A stretch of DNA of 64,000 nucleotides, taken from assembly GCA_028455995.1 (NCBI GenBank), contig JABELC010000002.1:3720001-3784000 (forward strand). The letters run 5' to 3'. Shown here one piece after another: positions 1-11,293 of this stretch (position 1 is its first letter; the number at the start of each line of letters is the position of its first letter). A program made the position numbers and the translations under genes. Source of the DNA: Scleromitrula shiraiana. Taxonomy: Eukaryota > Ascomycota > Leotiomycetes > Helotiales > Sclerotiniaceae. The notes below the pieces were generated by a model that did no database searches, had not been told where the DNA came from, and worked only from the letters and a program-made list of their open reading frames with translations.

Positions 1-2201
1 CCTAACCCTCACCTCCCTAACCAACGCCTTCGCCTCCTCAACCTCCACTCCATCCTGACAAAGCTCACTAGCCAACTGCATCGCCCTCCTATAATCCCCC
101 GTCCTCATCGCAAACTTTGCCAGCCACATCCTAGCCTTCGACGTCGCAGCCGTAACGCCCGTCCCTACACTTCCTTCCCCGGTAGGTTGCAACGGAACTC
201 TCCCTTGTCCCTGTCCCGCTTCTTCCTCATCCGATTCATCATTATGGATGTTAATTCCCTCTGCCGAATCCATACTATTTCCTTCTTCTTGCGCCACGCA
301 CATTTCCATGTACGTTCTCGCTTCTACTTCGTCTTCTAATCGTTCATACATACTTGCGATTTGGAGGAGAATTTCCGGATCCATAGTTCCACCTCTTTCT
401 CTCCCTCCACTCCCGAATGAACTTTCTACACCAGCATTGTAATAACTATCGGCAATCAACGCACGTTTTAAAGCTTGAATACCTTCGAGATCTCGACCCA
501 TTTTTTGAAGACATGATCCTACTGCATTCCACATTTTTCCATCCCAGGGTCGAAGTCCAGCGGCTCGTTTGTAGTACCATAATGCATATGCGTGCATTTC
601 GAGGACTTCGTATGTTTGACCGAGACCATACCATGCCCTATAATCCCTTCTATTGACATCAACTGCTCGACGATAAGATTCGATAGCTGCGTGGGTATTT
701 TTCAATTCCACATATTCATGTCCCATAAGAGTCCATGCACTTAGACACGACCGGTCTAATGTTAACGCACGTCTGAAGTATTGTACAGCTTTTTCATGAC
801 TGGAAAGGAGAGAATAGTAATTCCCTACTACGACACATGATTCTGGTCGGAACTTATCTATGCTTGAGCAAAGATGAGCAAGGAATGATAATTTTGGTCG
901 TAAGTTCATAACGTATAGAATATTAGAGTAATGATCGAGGGAGTCTAATCGATATGGATGTAAGGCGAGGAGATGACTAAAATGAGAATCGGCGGTGACA
1001 AAATCTTTGGTATGATATGATAAAAGAGCTAAACATGTGAGAAGGAAGGCACTGGTTGGGAATATGGATAAAAGTTCGGTAAGAGAATTCGAGAGAGATG
1101 GTGTTGATTGATATAGTTCGAGAGAGGCATGAATGTGAAAGATATAAGAAGTAATATTTCGAGGTAGTTTTGGTGATATTGCATTCAACTGCGAAGAGTT
1201 AGAAAATCAGATGGAAATTGTGAAAGAAGACCTTACATCATCCACTCTACCAATTAAAGATGTTATCTCTAACCAACATCCCCAATTCATGGGGAACAAC
1301 TCAACACTTCGAAGAAGCCAATGCATTGCTTCTTCTTCATTTTTATCCTTTGCCAAAACCATACCGTATCTAAACCTCATTAGCAAGAGTTCACAACTAT
1401 TAACAAATGACGAACAGATACTCAAGCCATCCTTGACTCCCCACTGTAGCCCCATCAAGAACTGGTCGTTCTTGAAACCAAGCACCGAGAATTCGAATTA
1501 TAACAACCAATTGCTTATTCACTGTATTTCCCCCATCATGAGGTCCCATTACCATTTCACTATCTTCATCCTTCTTCTTCTCTCCAGACATGAACTTTGC
1601 ATACAAAGCAAGAAACAAGCTTTTTTGACTTAATCTTGGAAGCCCTGATGCTAACCCTGTATTCGGCCGGCTCGTTGATGATACTCTTTCTTTTCCTTTC
1701 GACCTTGTATTTGCTCCACTTTGACTACTTCGTCCTGTTGTGGTTGACAATATACCAGAGAGTAATTTGTCTGGTAAGAATACTGCCGCGCATCGATCGA
1801 ATTCTCGACAGTCGAAGAATGATTTTGCCAAAAGATATTTATTGATTTCCTTTGCCTCGAGCTGTGCCTCCTCGGGGGTGCCGCCGCTTGATGAGAGAAC
1901 TATAGGGGGGGTCTCTTCTTGTGATAACGATTCCGTCATCTGCGAATCTTCGGGTTCTAAATCGTCATTCGTCGGTATGGAAGTAAGTAATTCTGCAGCC
2001 CTAAGTAAGTATCAGCAGATGTATGTAGATAGATAAAAGATTGGTGTAATTGTACCATTTCGCAGATTGATATAAACATCTTTCTGAACATTTCAAAACA
2101 GCTTCCTGCAGTGATCCTCTTAATTGCACAATCTCATCCTCATTTAAAGACATCTTGTAATGACTCAGAACCCAATCTCTCAACCAAATGTACTGTTGCA
2201 T
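1..2201 (-). CDS. cdc23: Anaphase-promoting complex subunit 8 (Cdc23/Apc8), 3' end outside window
   Basis: TPR scaffold subunit of the APC/C, the nuclear E3 ubiquitin ligase that targets securin and cyclins. Read as exons 2201-2056, 2000-1422, 1369-1237 and 1188-<1; the introns of 55, 52 and 48 bp have GT/AG ends and keep the frame. The N-terminus contains the family motif LKCSERCLYQSAKW. It is followed by FFDCREFDRCA and KSLFLALYAKFMSGEKKKDE, typical of Cdc23. From about 1188 to 1 the frame gives successive TPR motifs, including YFRRALTLDRSCLSAWTLMG and RDYRAWYGLGQTYEVLEM. An acidic, low-complexity insertion lies near 170-260. The stop codon lies left of base 1. The start at 2201 is the first ATG before the conserved N-terminus. 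It is divergent from erg20. Family assignment is very secure; exact exon ends are read by eye. Confidence 0.93.
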
Positions 2202-2838
2202 CGGTAGCTAATACGATTCAGTGTTAAGCCGTTATTGAGTTTTGCTTGTGTATAGTATGGTGTGGTACGGGCCGGGCCTTTGGCGTTCACAGTAGTAAGT
2301 AAATAGTAAGTAAATAGTAATAAAGATCGGTATGGCAACGCGACCTCACAGTGATTGTTTACACGTCAGATGAATTGATTGTGACAATGAAAACAAGTGA
2401 TTTATAAGTTCTTTGATACGAGAATGATAACCTTGGACATTGTTGAGCTTTTATGGTATATTCAAAACAATTACTATGTGACATCAATCATTCAATCTAA
2501 TAAAACAATACTTCAACAGAATATAAAAAAAATATACAAAGTATAGAAAGCGCGATCATTGCGTTCTGCCACCCCGCATCTTCACCGCTGATAACTTTAG
2601 ACCTTAACATTAACTATCCATTAATCCATTAATCCATTTAATTATTTCCCCTTGTGGAACAAGTTTATCTGGTTAGTCCCACCAATACCCTGAGATTTTG
2701 TTTCTACCCATTTCCTTCCTTTATCTACTCATTTTACTTTATATATCCTACCATTTTCTTTTAAGTCTCTCTCTCTCAACTACCGTCTTTACCTCTTCCT
2801 CTTCTCGAGCACTCTTCATCTTTTAATTTTATATCAAA
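2202..2838. promoter_or_regulatory. Divergent intergenic region between cdc23 and erg20
   Basis: 637 bp between two start codons. It holds a TATA-like stretch at about 2739-2748 (roughly 95 bp before the erg20 ATG), a CT-rich tract at 2766-2780 and a short AAGTAAGTAAATAG repeat near 2295-2320. No ORF or RNA gene is evident. A regulatory role is inferred from position only. Confidence 0.5.
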
Positions 2839-3942
2839 ATGGCGAAAACTACTACTCTTAAAGAATTTGAATCTGTCTTCCCAAAATTGGTTGAGGATGT
2901 AATTGAACATGCCCAAAAATATAACCTTCCTCAACAAGGTCAAGATTGGCTAAAAGCTGTAAGCACGATCTAATTCATTTCGATTTCCAAGATCTGCATG
3001 CTGACTCTACATCTGCAGGCTATTAACGCCAACACGATCGGTGGAAAATGTAATCGGGGAATGTCTGTTCCTGATTCCGTATCTCTGTTACTCGAAAAGC
3101 CACTCACCGAAGAACAATACTTTGAAGCCGCTACATTGGGATGGATGACCGAACTTCTCCAAGGTTTCTTCCTTGTATCAGACGATATTATGGATAGTAG
3201 CATTACTCGTCGTGGTCAACCTTGTTGGTATAGACAACCAAATGTCGGCATGATTGCTATCAACGATGCTTTCATCCTCGAGGCTGCCATCTACTCTCTC
3301 TTAAAGAAGTACTTCCGCTCTCACCCTGCGTATCTCGATCTTATCGAACTATTCCATGAGGTTACATTCCAGACCGAGCTCGGACAATTGTGCGATTTGT
3401 TGACAGCACCGGAGGATAAGATTGATTTGGACAATTTCTCCATGGACAAATATACATTCATTGTCACCTACAAGACCGCCTACTATTCCTTCTACCTCCC
3501 TGTTGCTCTCGCTCTTCACCACCAAAAGATCGCAACCCCAAAGAATCTCAAGCAGGCAGAGGATATCTTAATTCCACTCGGTCAATACTTCCAAATTCAA
3601 GATGATTACCTTGACAACTTTGGTCTTCCAGAGCACATTGGCAAAATCGGCACCGATATTATGGACAACAAGTGCTCGTGGCTCGTTAACCAAGCATTGG
3701 CAATCGCAACTCCAGAACAGCGCCAAATTCTCGAAGAGAACTACGGTCGCAAAGATAAGGCAAAAGAGGCGGTCGTAAAGAAGTTGTTTGATGAGTTGAA
3801 GTTGGAACAACTTTACCAGGATTATGAGGAGAAGAGAGTTGGAGAAATCAGAAAGATGATCAATGAGGTTGATGAATCCGAGGGTTTGAAGAAGAGTGTT
3901 TTCGAGAGTTTCTTGTCCAAGATCTACAAGAGAAGCAAATAA
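2839..3942 (+). CDS. erg20: Farnesyl diphosphate synthase
   Basis: Condenses DMAPP and GPP with IPP to farnesyl diphosphate, the branch point to sterols, dolichol, ubiquinone and prenylation. Exon 1 is 2839-2958 and exon 2 is 3019-3942, with a 60-bp intron (GTAAGC...CTGCAG), giving 347 aa, close to the 352 aa of the yeast enzyme. The first aspartate-rich motif DDIMD is at residues 95-99 and the second, DDYLD, at 235-239. Phe90-Phe91 sit at positions -5 and -4 from the first motif, the aromatic pair that limits eukaryotic enzymes to C15. Other family blocks are ITRRGQPCWY, ELFHEVTFQTELGQL, FKTAYYSF-like YKTAYYSFYLP, IGKIGTDI and the C-terminal KIYKRSK. The GGKCNRGMSVPDS block has Cys and Pro where other species usually carry other residues. 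The gene is intact. Confidence 0.96.
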
Positions 3943-5683
3943 ATTGCTCCAAGTATATTCTTCGCATGATGTTTAAATTTTCTTCACGTTAATGAGCAGC
4001 GCGTTGATTTCACGAAAAGTTATCGAGGCTTCAAAAATAGAGATTTATAGAGCTCTAATAATATATCCACTTTAGTAACTTAGTCTGGATTCGCAATGAA
4101 AGAACGAGATTTATCTCATAATTGTTTTCACATTACTTTGTGTAATCGTGCTATAGAATACCGAGTGGTATTGTATTCGCTACCAGCTTTCCAAGTACAT
4201 TCGATGTTAGTTAACTTTACCGCCTCATCTTTATATCACCCCCATTCGTAAGTCACATATCAGCTCCCCAAATGTCCAAATTCAGAATTTCCACTTCCTT
4301 GTCTACACCTTCTTTCTCTCCCCCTCACCAATCCCATAACAAACACCCCGAAACTACTGCATACACCTCTCAGCTATCCAGATTAGTTCTATTACTCCCA
4401 CCACAAATAATACTGTCTGTAGCGTCAAACTCGTCATTTTGGCACAGATCCTAGATGCAATAGTATTAGATATATGTTTTTTGAACACCGCAGCTTGTGG
4501 AAAGTTAGAGTTGATAGATAGTGGTGATTGTGAAGAGGGATGGAGGGGGAGAGAAAACCAATATGAAGGGAGCTGGGGGTGTTAGTGGGCAGGGGTCGGA
4601 CAAGGGGGGGAAGACATGGTTAGTGGAAGCTTGGTAAGGACGACTTAGGAGAAGACGATCTAGCAAAATCCTTAAGGATTACGGATGTGTTGGGAGACAT
4701 GCTAGTTTAATGAAGAGGCAGAAACGAACTTCTGAATAGAAAGATAAGGCGCAGTTTCTTTTTCTCTGTTCTCTTTTCCTTTCTATCTACTCTCGTCGTC
4801 CTGGAAAGAAAGCTACTACAAGTCAGCTCCCGCACTTCTTACTTGGCGCTACCAACATCCATATCCTTCACACCTTATACAAGTGATATTCTCACCACCA
4901 AAACCATCTTTAGTTCACTTTACCTAACGAGGTATACAGCGCAGCTAGTTCCAAGGAAGAAAAAGGGGAACCTAGGGAAGATGACTAAATTGGTATTACT
5001 ATCACATATCGCACTAAACATTGAATTCGGTACTTGAATACGAGTATTCGGATACGCATCCGATTTTACATACTTGTTTTAAAAAAGGCCAAATTGTACG
5101 ACGGAAGTTGCGCGTTTTGAGGCGGAGTTGGTTGGGATCACTAGGATCTTGGCGTTTATATTTATTTGCGTGTAGGGCTGAAACAAACGGCTGTGGAGTG
5201 GACCACCACAAGGTTGGTTAACAAACAGAATCTGCCTGATGGGGAAGGAAGTTGGGATAGCAACTTCTCGTATTCGAATAGTAGTAAAATCAACAGAAAG
5301 ATGGCAAGATAGCGAGATACCATAGTGAGATGTGTTGAATAGAACAAACTTGAGTATGATGGAAAAAAAGTAATTATATCGATATTGTACACAAAGGGTA
5401 TATGTCTCAGCTCAAAACTCCCATATCATTGGCTCCGACCAGCGCCAGCCAAGCCATTCCCATTACCCATTACCCATCCCGCTACCTATGCAGATGAAAA
5501 AATATCTTTTCCTTTCCTTCCCATCACCACGCTATGCACCCATCCATCCATATGAATACTCCATCCTTGAGAAATGAAAAGAGCAGAACAAAACAAACAA
5601 AAAAACAAATAAAGAGCAAAAATAACATGATCCATAAAATACACTCTTGAAACCAATCGTCTCATCAACTCTCATCACATAAC
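3943..5683. other. Convergent intergenic region
   Basis: 1.7 kb between the 3' ends of erg20 and the charged-protein gene. Several short ORFs occur on both strands, but none has codon bias, splice support or a recognisable motif. No RNA gene was recognised. Presumably it holds the two 3' UTRs. Confidence 0.5.
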
Positions 5684-7520
5684 TCACCCAAGAATAATCT
5701 CCACCTCATCAGGATCGCTAATCTTCCCATCCGAAGGAATCAATTTAATCGAACTTCTCTTCCCCTTACTAATAAAAATCGCCTTTTTCATAGCCCCCAC
5801 ATATGGCTCCTTTTCCTTTCCCAACGGAGTATGTGCTTTCTCCGGTGGCGTGACAATAGTCTCCAACGGCGTTGGATTCTCAGGTATTGAATCCTCAGAT
5901 TGAACATATTGCAAAGAATCTTTCTTGACCACCGTCGCGCCAAATGTAGTCTCCCCACTTCCACCACTCATGAGGGTAAGATCAGGTGAGGCAATTGATT
6001 GACTCAACGGTGTTCTACTCAAAGGTGAAAGATCAGTAAGTCGATGAGAAGTACGTTCAGGAGTGAGACTTCTATTCCTAGGACCAAAGAGAGACGAGAG
6101 ACGAGAAGAAGCTGAGGAGGCTCGTCCTGATCGTCGAGATGCAGGTCCAATCGATGATGCATCTGTATCCGACCAATCATCAGCAGAAGGATCCTCAATA
6201 CCGAATGGATTTTTTGGCGAGAGTTTGCGTGCTGAGGATGAGCTGGATGATTTGGAGTCACGTTCTCGACGTTTGCGATGACGTTCGATTTCGAGTTTGC
6301 GGATTGATTCGCGGTCGCTTGCTGATGCTCGGGCTAGTTGATAGATACTGCTGGAGTCTTTGCGGAATCGTTCTCGGTCGCGGAGGAGGGGGTTACTGTA
6401 GCGGGGGGCTTCTTTTTCGGTCTCGGAGATGGATTTAATGACTTTCTTTTTGGGGTATTTTTCTTCCATGTCACTATCTGCTTCTTCATATTCTTCTAAT
6501 TCCACAGCAGTTTCTTCATCTTCATCCTCTTCTTCTAGAAGCGCGATTTCATCGTCTTCTTCTATTTTCTTTGCTTTTGCCTTCTTTGCCTTTGTTTTTG
6601 ATATGGGTTTAATTTCCTTTACTGCCTCCTTCTTTGCTTTCTTCTTAGTGACCTTCTTCACCTTCTTCACCTTCTTCTTTTTCACTTCTTCTTCTTCTTC
6701 TTCTTCATCCTCATCATCTCCTTCCTCTTCCTCATCACTATCCTCCTCTTCCTCTACAAGTTCCTCCTCCTCATTCTCTACCAACTTTCCACGTTTTCGT
6801 GATCGGTTAGATTTTTTGGAGGCTCGGCGTTTGTCGGCCTTAGATTTCTTCCGACGACTAATCTCTAAGCTTCGTACAGATTCATTATCACTATCGCTTT
6901 CATCCTCTTTCTCGCTTTCAATATCACTTGCATCGCTGTCACTATCTTCGTCGTCGCTATCATCGTAATCGTAGTCGTCATTCTTGAGTTTCTTCTTTCG
7001 TTTTACATCGCTATCAGGGCTCCTGGATGTTTTTGCGGGACGGGTTGTCCGCTTTCTTGCATCAGTGGTTCGAATAGATCGTGGTTGAGAACGTGAGCGA
7101 ATAGTCCTCTCGCCATTTTTCTTCGTGGTGCGGTCTTTCTTAGGTCCAGTTGGCTTCTTTGGACGCACATCTCTTTTAGTTCTGACTTTATCACTTTTTA
7201 CTCTTCCCGGTTTGCGCTTTCTTGAAGATGTATTGTTAGTGTGATATTCTTCTTCAAGTAATTTTAATATAGGATTTGCAAAGAAAGCATTTTCTGTATA
7301 GATTGTTAGAATTATTAAATTCAAATAAAATTATCCAACCGACTAGGTAGGTGCTTGGTAACTTACGCATATCATCGGGAGCTAGACGTGACGGATGCCT
7401 TCGTCTTCTAGATCGAAGTTGTTCATTGTGAAGTTGTTCATTGTAAAGTTGTTCATTGTAAAGTTGCTCATTGTAAAGTTGTTCATTTGACTTGCTCCTA
7501 CTACTGCAACAATTCCCCAT
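5684..7520 (-). CDS. Highly charged disordered protein with N-terminal MGNCCS acylation motif
   Basis: Not recognised as a named family. Exon 1 is 7520-7367 and exon 2 is 7293-5684, with a 73-bp intron, giving 587 aa. The protein starts MGNCCSSRSKS: Gly2 is a candidate for N-myristoylation and Cys4/Cys5 for palmitoylation. Five NEQL(Y/H) pentapeptide units follow, then RSRRRR. The middle (about residues 80-330) alternates lysine/arginine-rich runs with long Asp/Glu/Ser runs. The C-terminal third is Ser-rich, has a conserved-looking NPFGIEDPSADDW stretch, many SP/TP sites and ends VGAMKKAIFISKGKRSSIKL...EVEIILG. No catalytic domain or membrane helix is visible. The basic patches would suit nuclear import, which conflicts with the lipid-anchor motif; either location is inference. 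The start is the only ATG giving a coherent first exon. Confidence 0.75.
7418..7487 (-). repeat. 15-bp tandem repeat inside coding exon
   Basis: Nearly five in-frame copies of GTTGTTCATTGTAAA (plus strand) encode the NEQLY/NEQLH/NEQLR pentapeptides near the N-terminus of the charged protein. Copies differ at one or two bases. A unit length divisible by three means copy-number change would keep the frame. Confidence 0.9.
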
Positions 7521-8562
7521 AATCGAATTTCTTCATCATGTCACGCATGCAATTACGAGTATAATTCTCTTCTCTGTCTCTTTCTCGTGGAGAGTAGTAA
7601 GAGAAAGAGGTTGTAAAAATGTTGCAGGGTGTTGGCTTGCATCTTGTACCAAAGTCAAAGTGTCGATACACTCATCAGCCTCGATCATCAGCCTCGATCG
7701 TGGATCTATGATACACGGAGGCTGGTGATTCAAAAGGTCAGATTCTTACATTTTGATACAAATTAAGGCTTGTTAGAAGATTAGACCTAGTAGACCACGA
7801 TAATGATTTTAACGCGCGGTTGGGTTGGACCGTTTTTTGGAGTGGAGATATCGTGATCACCATTTTTGTATACCCATCACCCGGGATCTCCATCATTATC
7901 ATTTCATCGAACATGGTCATGGCCATATGAAAGGTCACAACATATTGTGGCTTATAACAATTTCCTTTGATTTAATTGGTTGATATGGAGGATAATTACT
8001 CAAACTAGACCTTTTCGAGTAATTTAGTGACCTGACCCCCTTGTTGTTGGAGCAGTCGGAATAACCGAATTTCTAAAAGTCCACCCACGGTTATCCATCT
8101 CCTCATCGCTCTGCATACTGCATGCATGTACATGCATGCAGGCATCTTCTCTCTCTGCCCAAATCTGTCCATAGGTATGGTAATCGGTAGTAGCCACCAG
8201 TAACCATCAGAACCAGGAATTTCAAACATCTAGCATAAAGGATTTATCATAGTCATAAGCCACAACTTTTGGCGGTTAACTTTTGACAACTTCTTCTTGT
8301 TCAATCAACTTCTATAAATTTTTTGTTTGTTTGCCCGCTATCATTCGAACCATACCAGAACCTTCGTATCCAACCTGCCTTACTATACGAACGCTTACTA
8401 TTGGCAGTGAAGCTTACAAAGATAGTTCCATTCCTTTAGGTCTATCGATCAAGCTCCAACTATCCAATTCTAGGCTGTTTGCTACATCGCCACAAAAGCA
8501 TATACCCCATACTATCATCATTCCAAACCGAGTTTGAGCTATCCCCTCAAACACATAAAACA
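7521..8562. other. Divergent intergenic region with a perfect palindrome
   Basis: About 1 kb between the start of the charged-protein gene and the F-box gene. It contains two TCGATCATCAGCC-like direct repeats at 7676-7702 and a perfect 24-bp palindrome at 8118-8141 listed separately. Short ORFs here show no motif. It should hold both promoters. Confidence 0.45.
8118..8141. repeat. 24-bp perfect palindrome
   Basis: The half-site is CTGCATGCATGT and the second half is its exact reverse complement, with no spacer. It lies about 420 bp upstream of the F-box gene ATG. It could be a dimeric factor site or a cruciform-prone sequence. Confidence 0.8.
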
Positions 8563-10780
8563 ATGGAAGGGCATTTTCCCCTCGAATTATGGATGACGCT
8601 AGCCGATCAGCGTTTGCCCAAGACGACACTCACCGCATTGTGTTTAACCTCGAAGGTAAACAAACTTTAAGTTTATTTTCCTTCAAATCCAATTACTGTA
8701 TTATGATTGTCGATTTTTGTTAAAACTTCGCTGAACGAAATCACAAGACACTTAATGATATCTTCAGACCCATACTATATCGTGATATTGTATTAGCACA
8801 TACCTTTGAAGGACCAGAGCTTGCATTGAAATATAAACGGTTGGAAGAAATTAGTCAGCTCCCTGTTGAATCTCATCTCCGTCATACACGTCGTCTCGAT
8901 ATAAATTATGTAGGAAGTCGTATCAATGGAAAGCTTGCGAAATGTTGTCAAAGTATGCCGAATTTGGCCGTCCTCCCACTTTAGTATATAAGATATCTTA
9001 TTCCATAATCTATTCTCTTAGAAGTACTAACTGCTCTGCTTAGTACTGTTCCTGGCTCAGCAGGGTATTTTAACTCGAAATTTACGGATGTTTATCTTGA
9101 TGAATACAAACAGTATTCTCTCAATATCAATCAATTGTACCAATGGCCTCTTTTACCAGTCTTTCGAAACCTCAGAAGTCTAGATTTGAGACATATCTCA
9201 GGCGAATTAGGTATCCTTTGGACTGATATTGCTACAATTCTTTTTGTAAGTGTAATCGAGTTCATATCTTTAACTACGCTTCCAAAGATTTTCTGAAATG
9301 GCATCTTTTATTTCTTATAACTGTCCGTCCACTGTGAGCTCTATTGTTACATATTGAAAGTTTCAAAATCATGTCCAATAAATTTAAAAAATCTCCGCAT
9401 TGTAATAGTTCTTTAAGTTTCATTTACTTCCTGTTCATGATGATACCCTTCATTCTTTTATATCTACCTCTCAAGTGCATACATAACATGCTCATACCCA
9501 ACCCCTAGAACAATGGCAACCCCACCATCACATCCCTAGGACTCGACATCGAACTGCACACCCTAGCCCGCGAATCCACCGAGGACCTCCTCGTCAACAT
9601 AACCAGCACATTCGACGCCCTCCGCCAATCCCAAGACCTCCCCCATCTCCGTCTCAAACTCCAACATCTCATCCTCGGCCAAGGTCTCTTCAACTCTACC
9701 TACCGCTTCCCCCAACCCGAACACCAATACACCCAACTCTCCTCCCTAACCGATCTCTCTTATCTCCGCACCCTCCGCATCCTCAACTATCCCCGCAGCG
9801 CCCACGATCTCTGGCAATCGTGGATGTTCGAGATTAATTCACCTATGTTGGAGCAGATTACTAGGCTGGAGAAATTGTGTGTTGAGGTTTGTGATGTGCA
9901 GGTTATGCAGTTATTGCATCGATTGGGTCGATGTGAGAATTCTGAGAATAGGAAGACGTTGAGGGATTTTCAGGCGAGGTTTATTAAGGATTGGATTTAC
10001 TTTGATACAGTGGGTTATGATTGGAAGAAGATTCTTTTTGGTGGTATTGTTCTTCATGATGATTTGTGTAAACATTTTGAGGGGCAGGTGGAGGGGACGG
10101 GTGGGTTGCCGGTTGATTTGGAGGAGTTGGGTGTGGGGTTTTTGAATTGGGTATGTGTTTTCTCTTCAGCCTTTTAATCTCTTCTCGACAATTCTCTCCT
10201 CTCCTCTCCTCTCCTATCGAATTTAAAAACTAAACTAACTCCTTACCCCTTTTCCTCGCCCTCTCAGGATCTCCACAAAAAATACCTCCTACAATTCACA
10301 TCCCTCCACACCCTCCACTGCGAACGCATATCCTTCACCCCCTTCTCCTCCCCCACCCACACCCACCACCCCAAAACCTCCCGTTTCCCCACCATTTTCA
10401 GGTCCAACTCCTCATCTTCCTCCTCATCCACATCTCCCACCTCCCCATCATCCTCTTCCTCTTCCTCTTCCTCATCCCTGCCCACCCCCTCAAACCTCGC
10501 CCGGAAAATCTTCACCTCCTTTCAGCAATCTATGAGAGAAAAGGGGCTGGTTTCGAAATTAAGATACGTGGGCATTGGAGGGGAGGTGTGGACTTGTTTG
10601 TGGTTGCCTGAGATGGCTGGTGCTGGGCTTGGGAAAAACGATGGGGATGGTGCTGTGGGTGAAGATGATTTTGTGTTGTGGAAGTTGGATAAGGAGGAGA
10701 TTAGAACATTTGATTTTGTGAGGATGGTGGAGAATATTGGGTTGGGGAAGTATCGGTTTTCTGGGGAGGAGGAGGATTGA
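8563..10780 (+). CDS. F-box/LRR-like protein
   Basis: Likely substrate-recognition subunit of an SCF ubiquitin ligase. My model has exons 8563-8655, 8748-8983, 9044-9245, 9339-9401, 9509-10150 and 10268-10780, all in phase, giving 582 aa. Residues 1-40 form a weak F-box (FPLELWMTLADQRLPKTTLTALCLTSKTLNDIFRPILYRDIV). LRR-like strands follow: VFRNLRSLDLRHISGEL, INLKNLRIV, FNSTYRF...LRTLRILNYPRSA. The intron before exon 3 has a good ACTAAC branch point. Exon 4 is only 63 nt and is supported by frame and by the NLKNLRIV motif, but is the least certain. Exon 6 encodes a Ser-rich tract (more than 20 Ser near 10400-10490). Strand composition switches from C-rich to G-rich twice in this gene. The substrate is unknown; large families of such proteins exist in filamentous fungi. 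Confidence 0.75.
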
Positions 10781-11293
10781 TAATGGAATGGGTGTTGTGG
10801 TGAAAGTTGGGCTGGGATGGTGAATGGGGGATGATATGATGTCTTTTGTATATATTAGTACAAACAATAGTCTACGATTAATTTACCCGATTCATTGTAT
10901 CGTATACGACTCCCTAATCGTCTTGTGTAAAATTATAAGTAAGAAAATCTTGCTTGTATCTATGGTATTCACCAGGGAGTGCACTCATCGGTTCACCATC
11001 AATTTTCACTTAGCGGACTACAGTGAATCTCGTCAATATATACTCATTCTATTTACTCGAGTCAAGAGAAAGATCAAAGTCCATAGTTCAATATGTACAT
11101 ATAGTGAATTTCTAACTTAATAGATCCCACCAATGTTCCGATTTACCCCATTCATCCCTCACCGTCCACCCCCTCAAAGCGTCCAATCCAACCATCCCCC
11201 CTCTTATCTATCTTCTTCCCATCCCATCCTCATTTTCTATCCTTCTGCCATCCTCTCCAAACAATCTTACTCATACTCGCCCCCACTTCACCC
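10781..11293. other. Convergent intergenic region
   Basis: About 0.5 kb between the 3' ends of the F-box gene and the AA9 pseudogene. I see no gene, repeat array or RNA here. Confidence 0.5.

Noticed and set aside
4272..5668. Several 60-76 aa ORFs between erg20 and the charged-protein gene
   Set aside because: No motif, several lack an ATG start, and they lie in a convergent 3' region.
6429..6968. 179-aa plus-strand ORF of Ser/Phe runs
   Set aside because: Antisense shadow of the acidic/basic coding repeats of the charged-protein gene.
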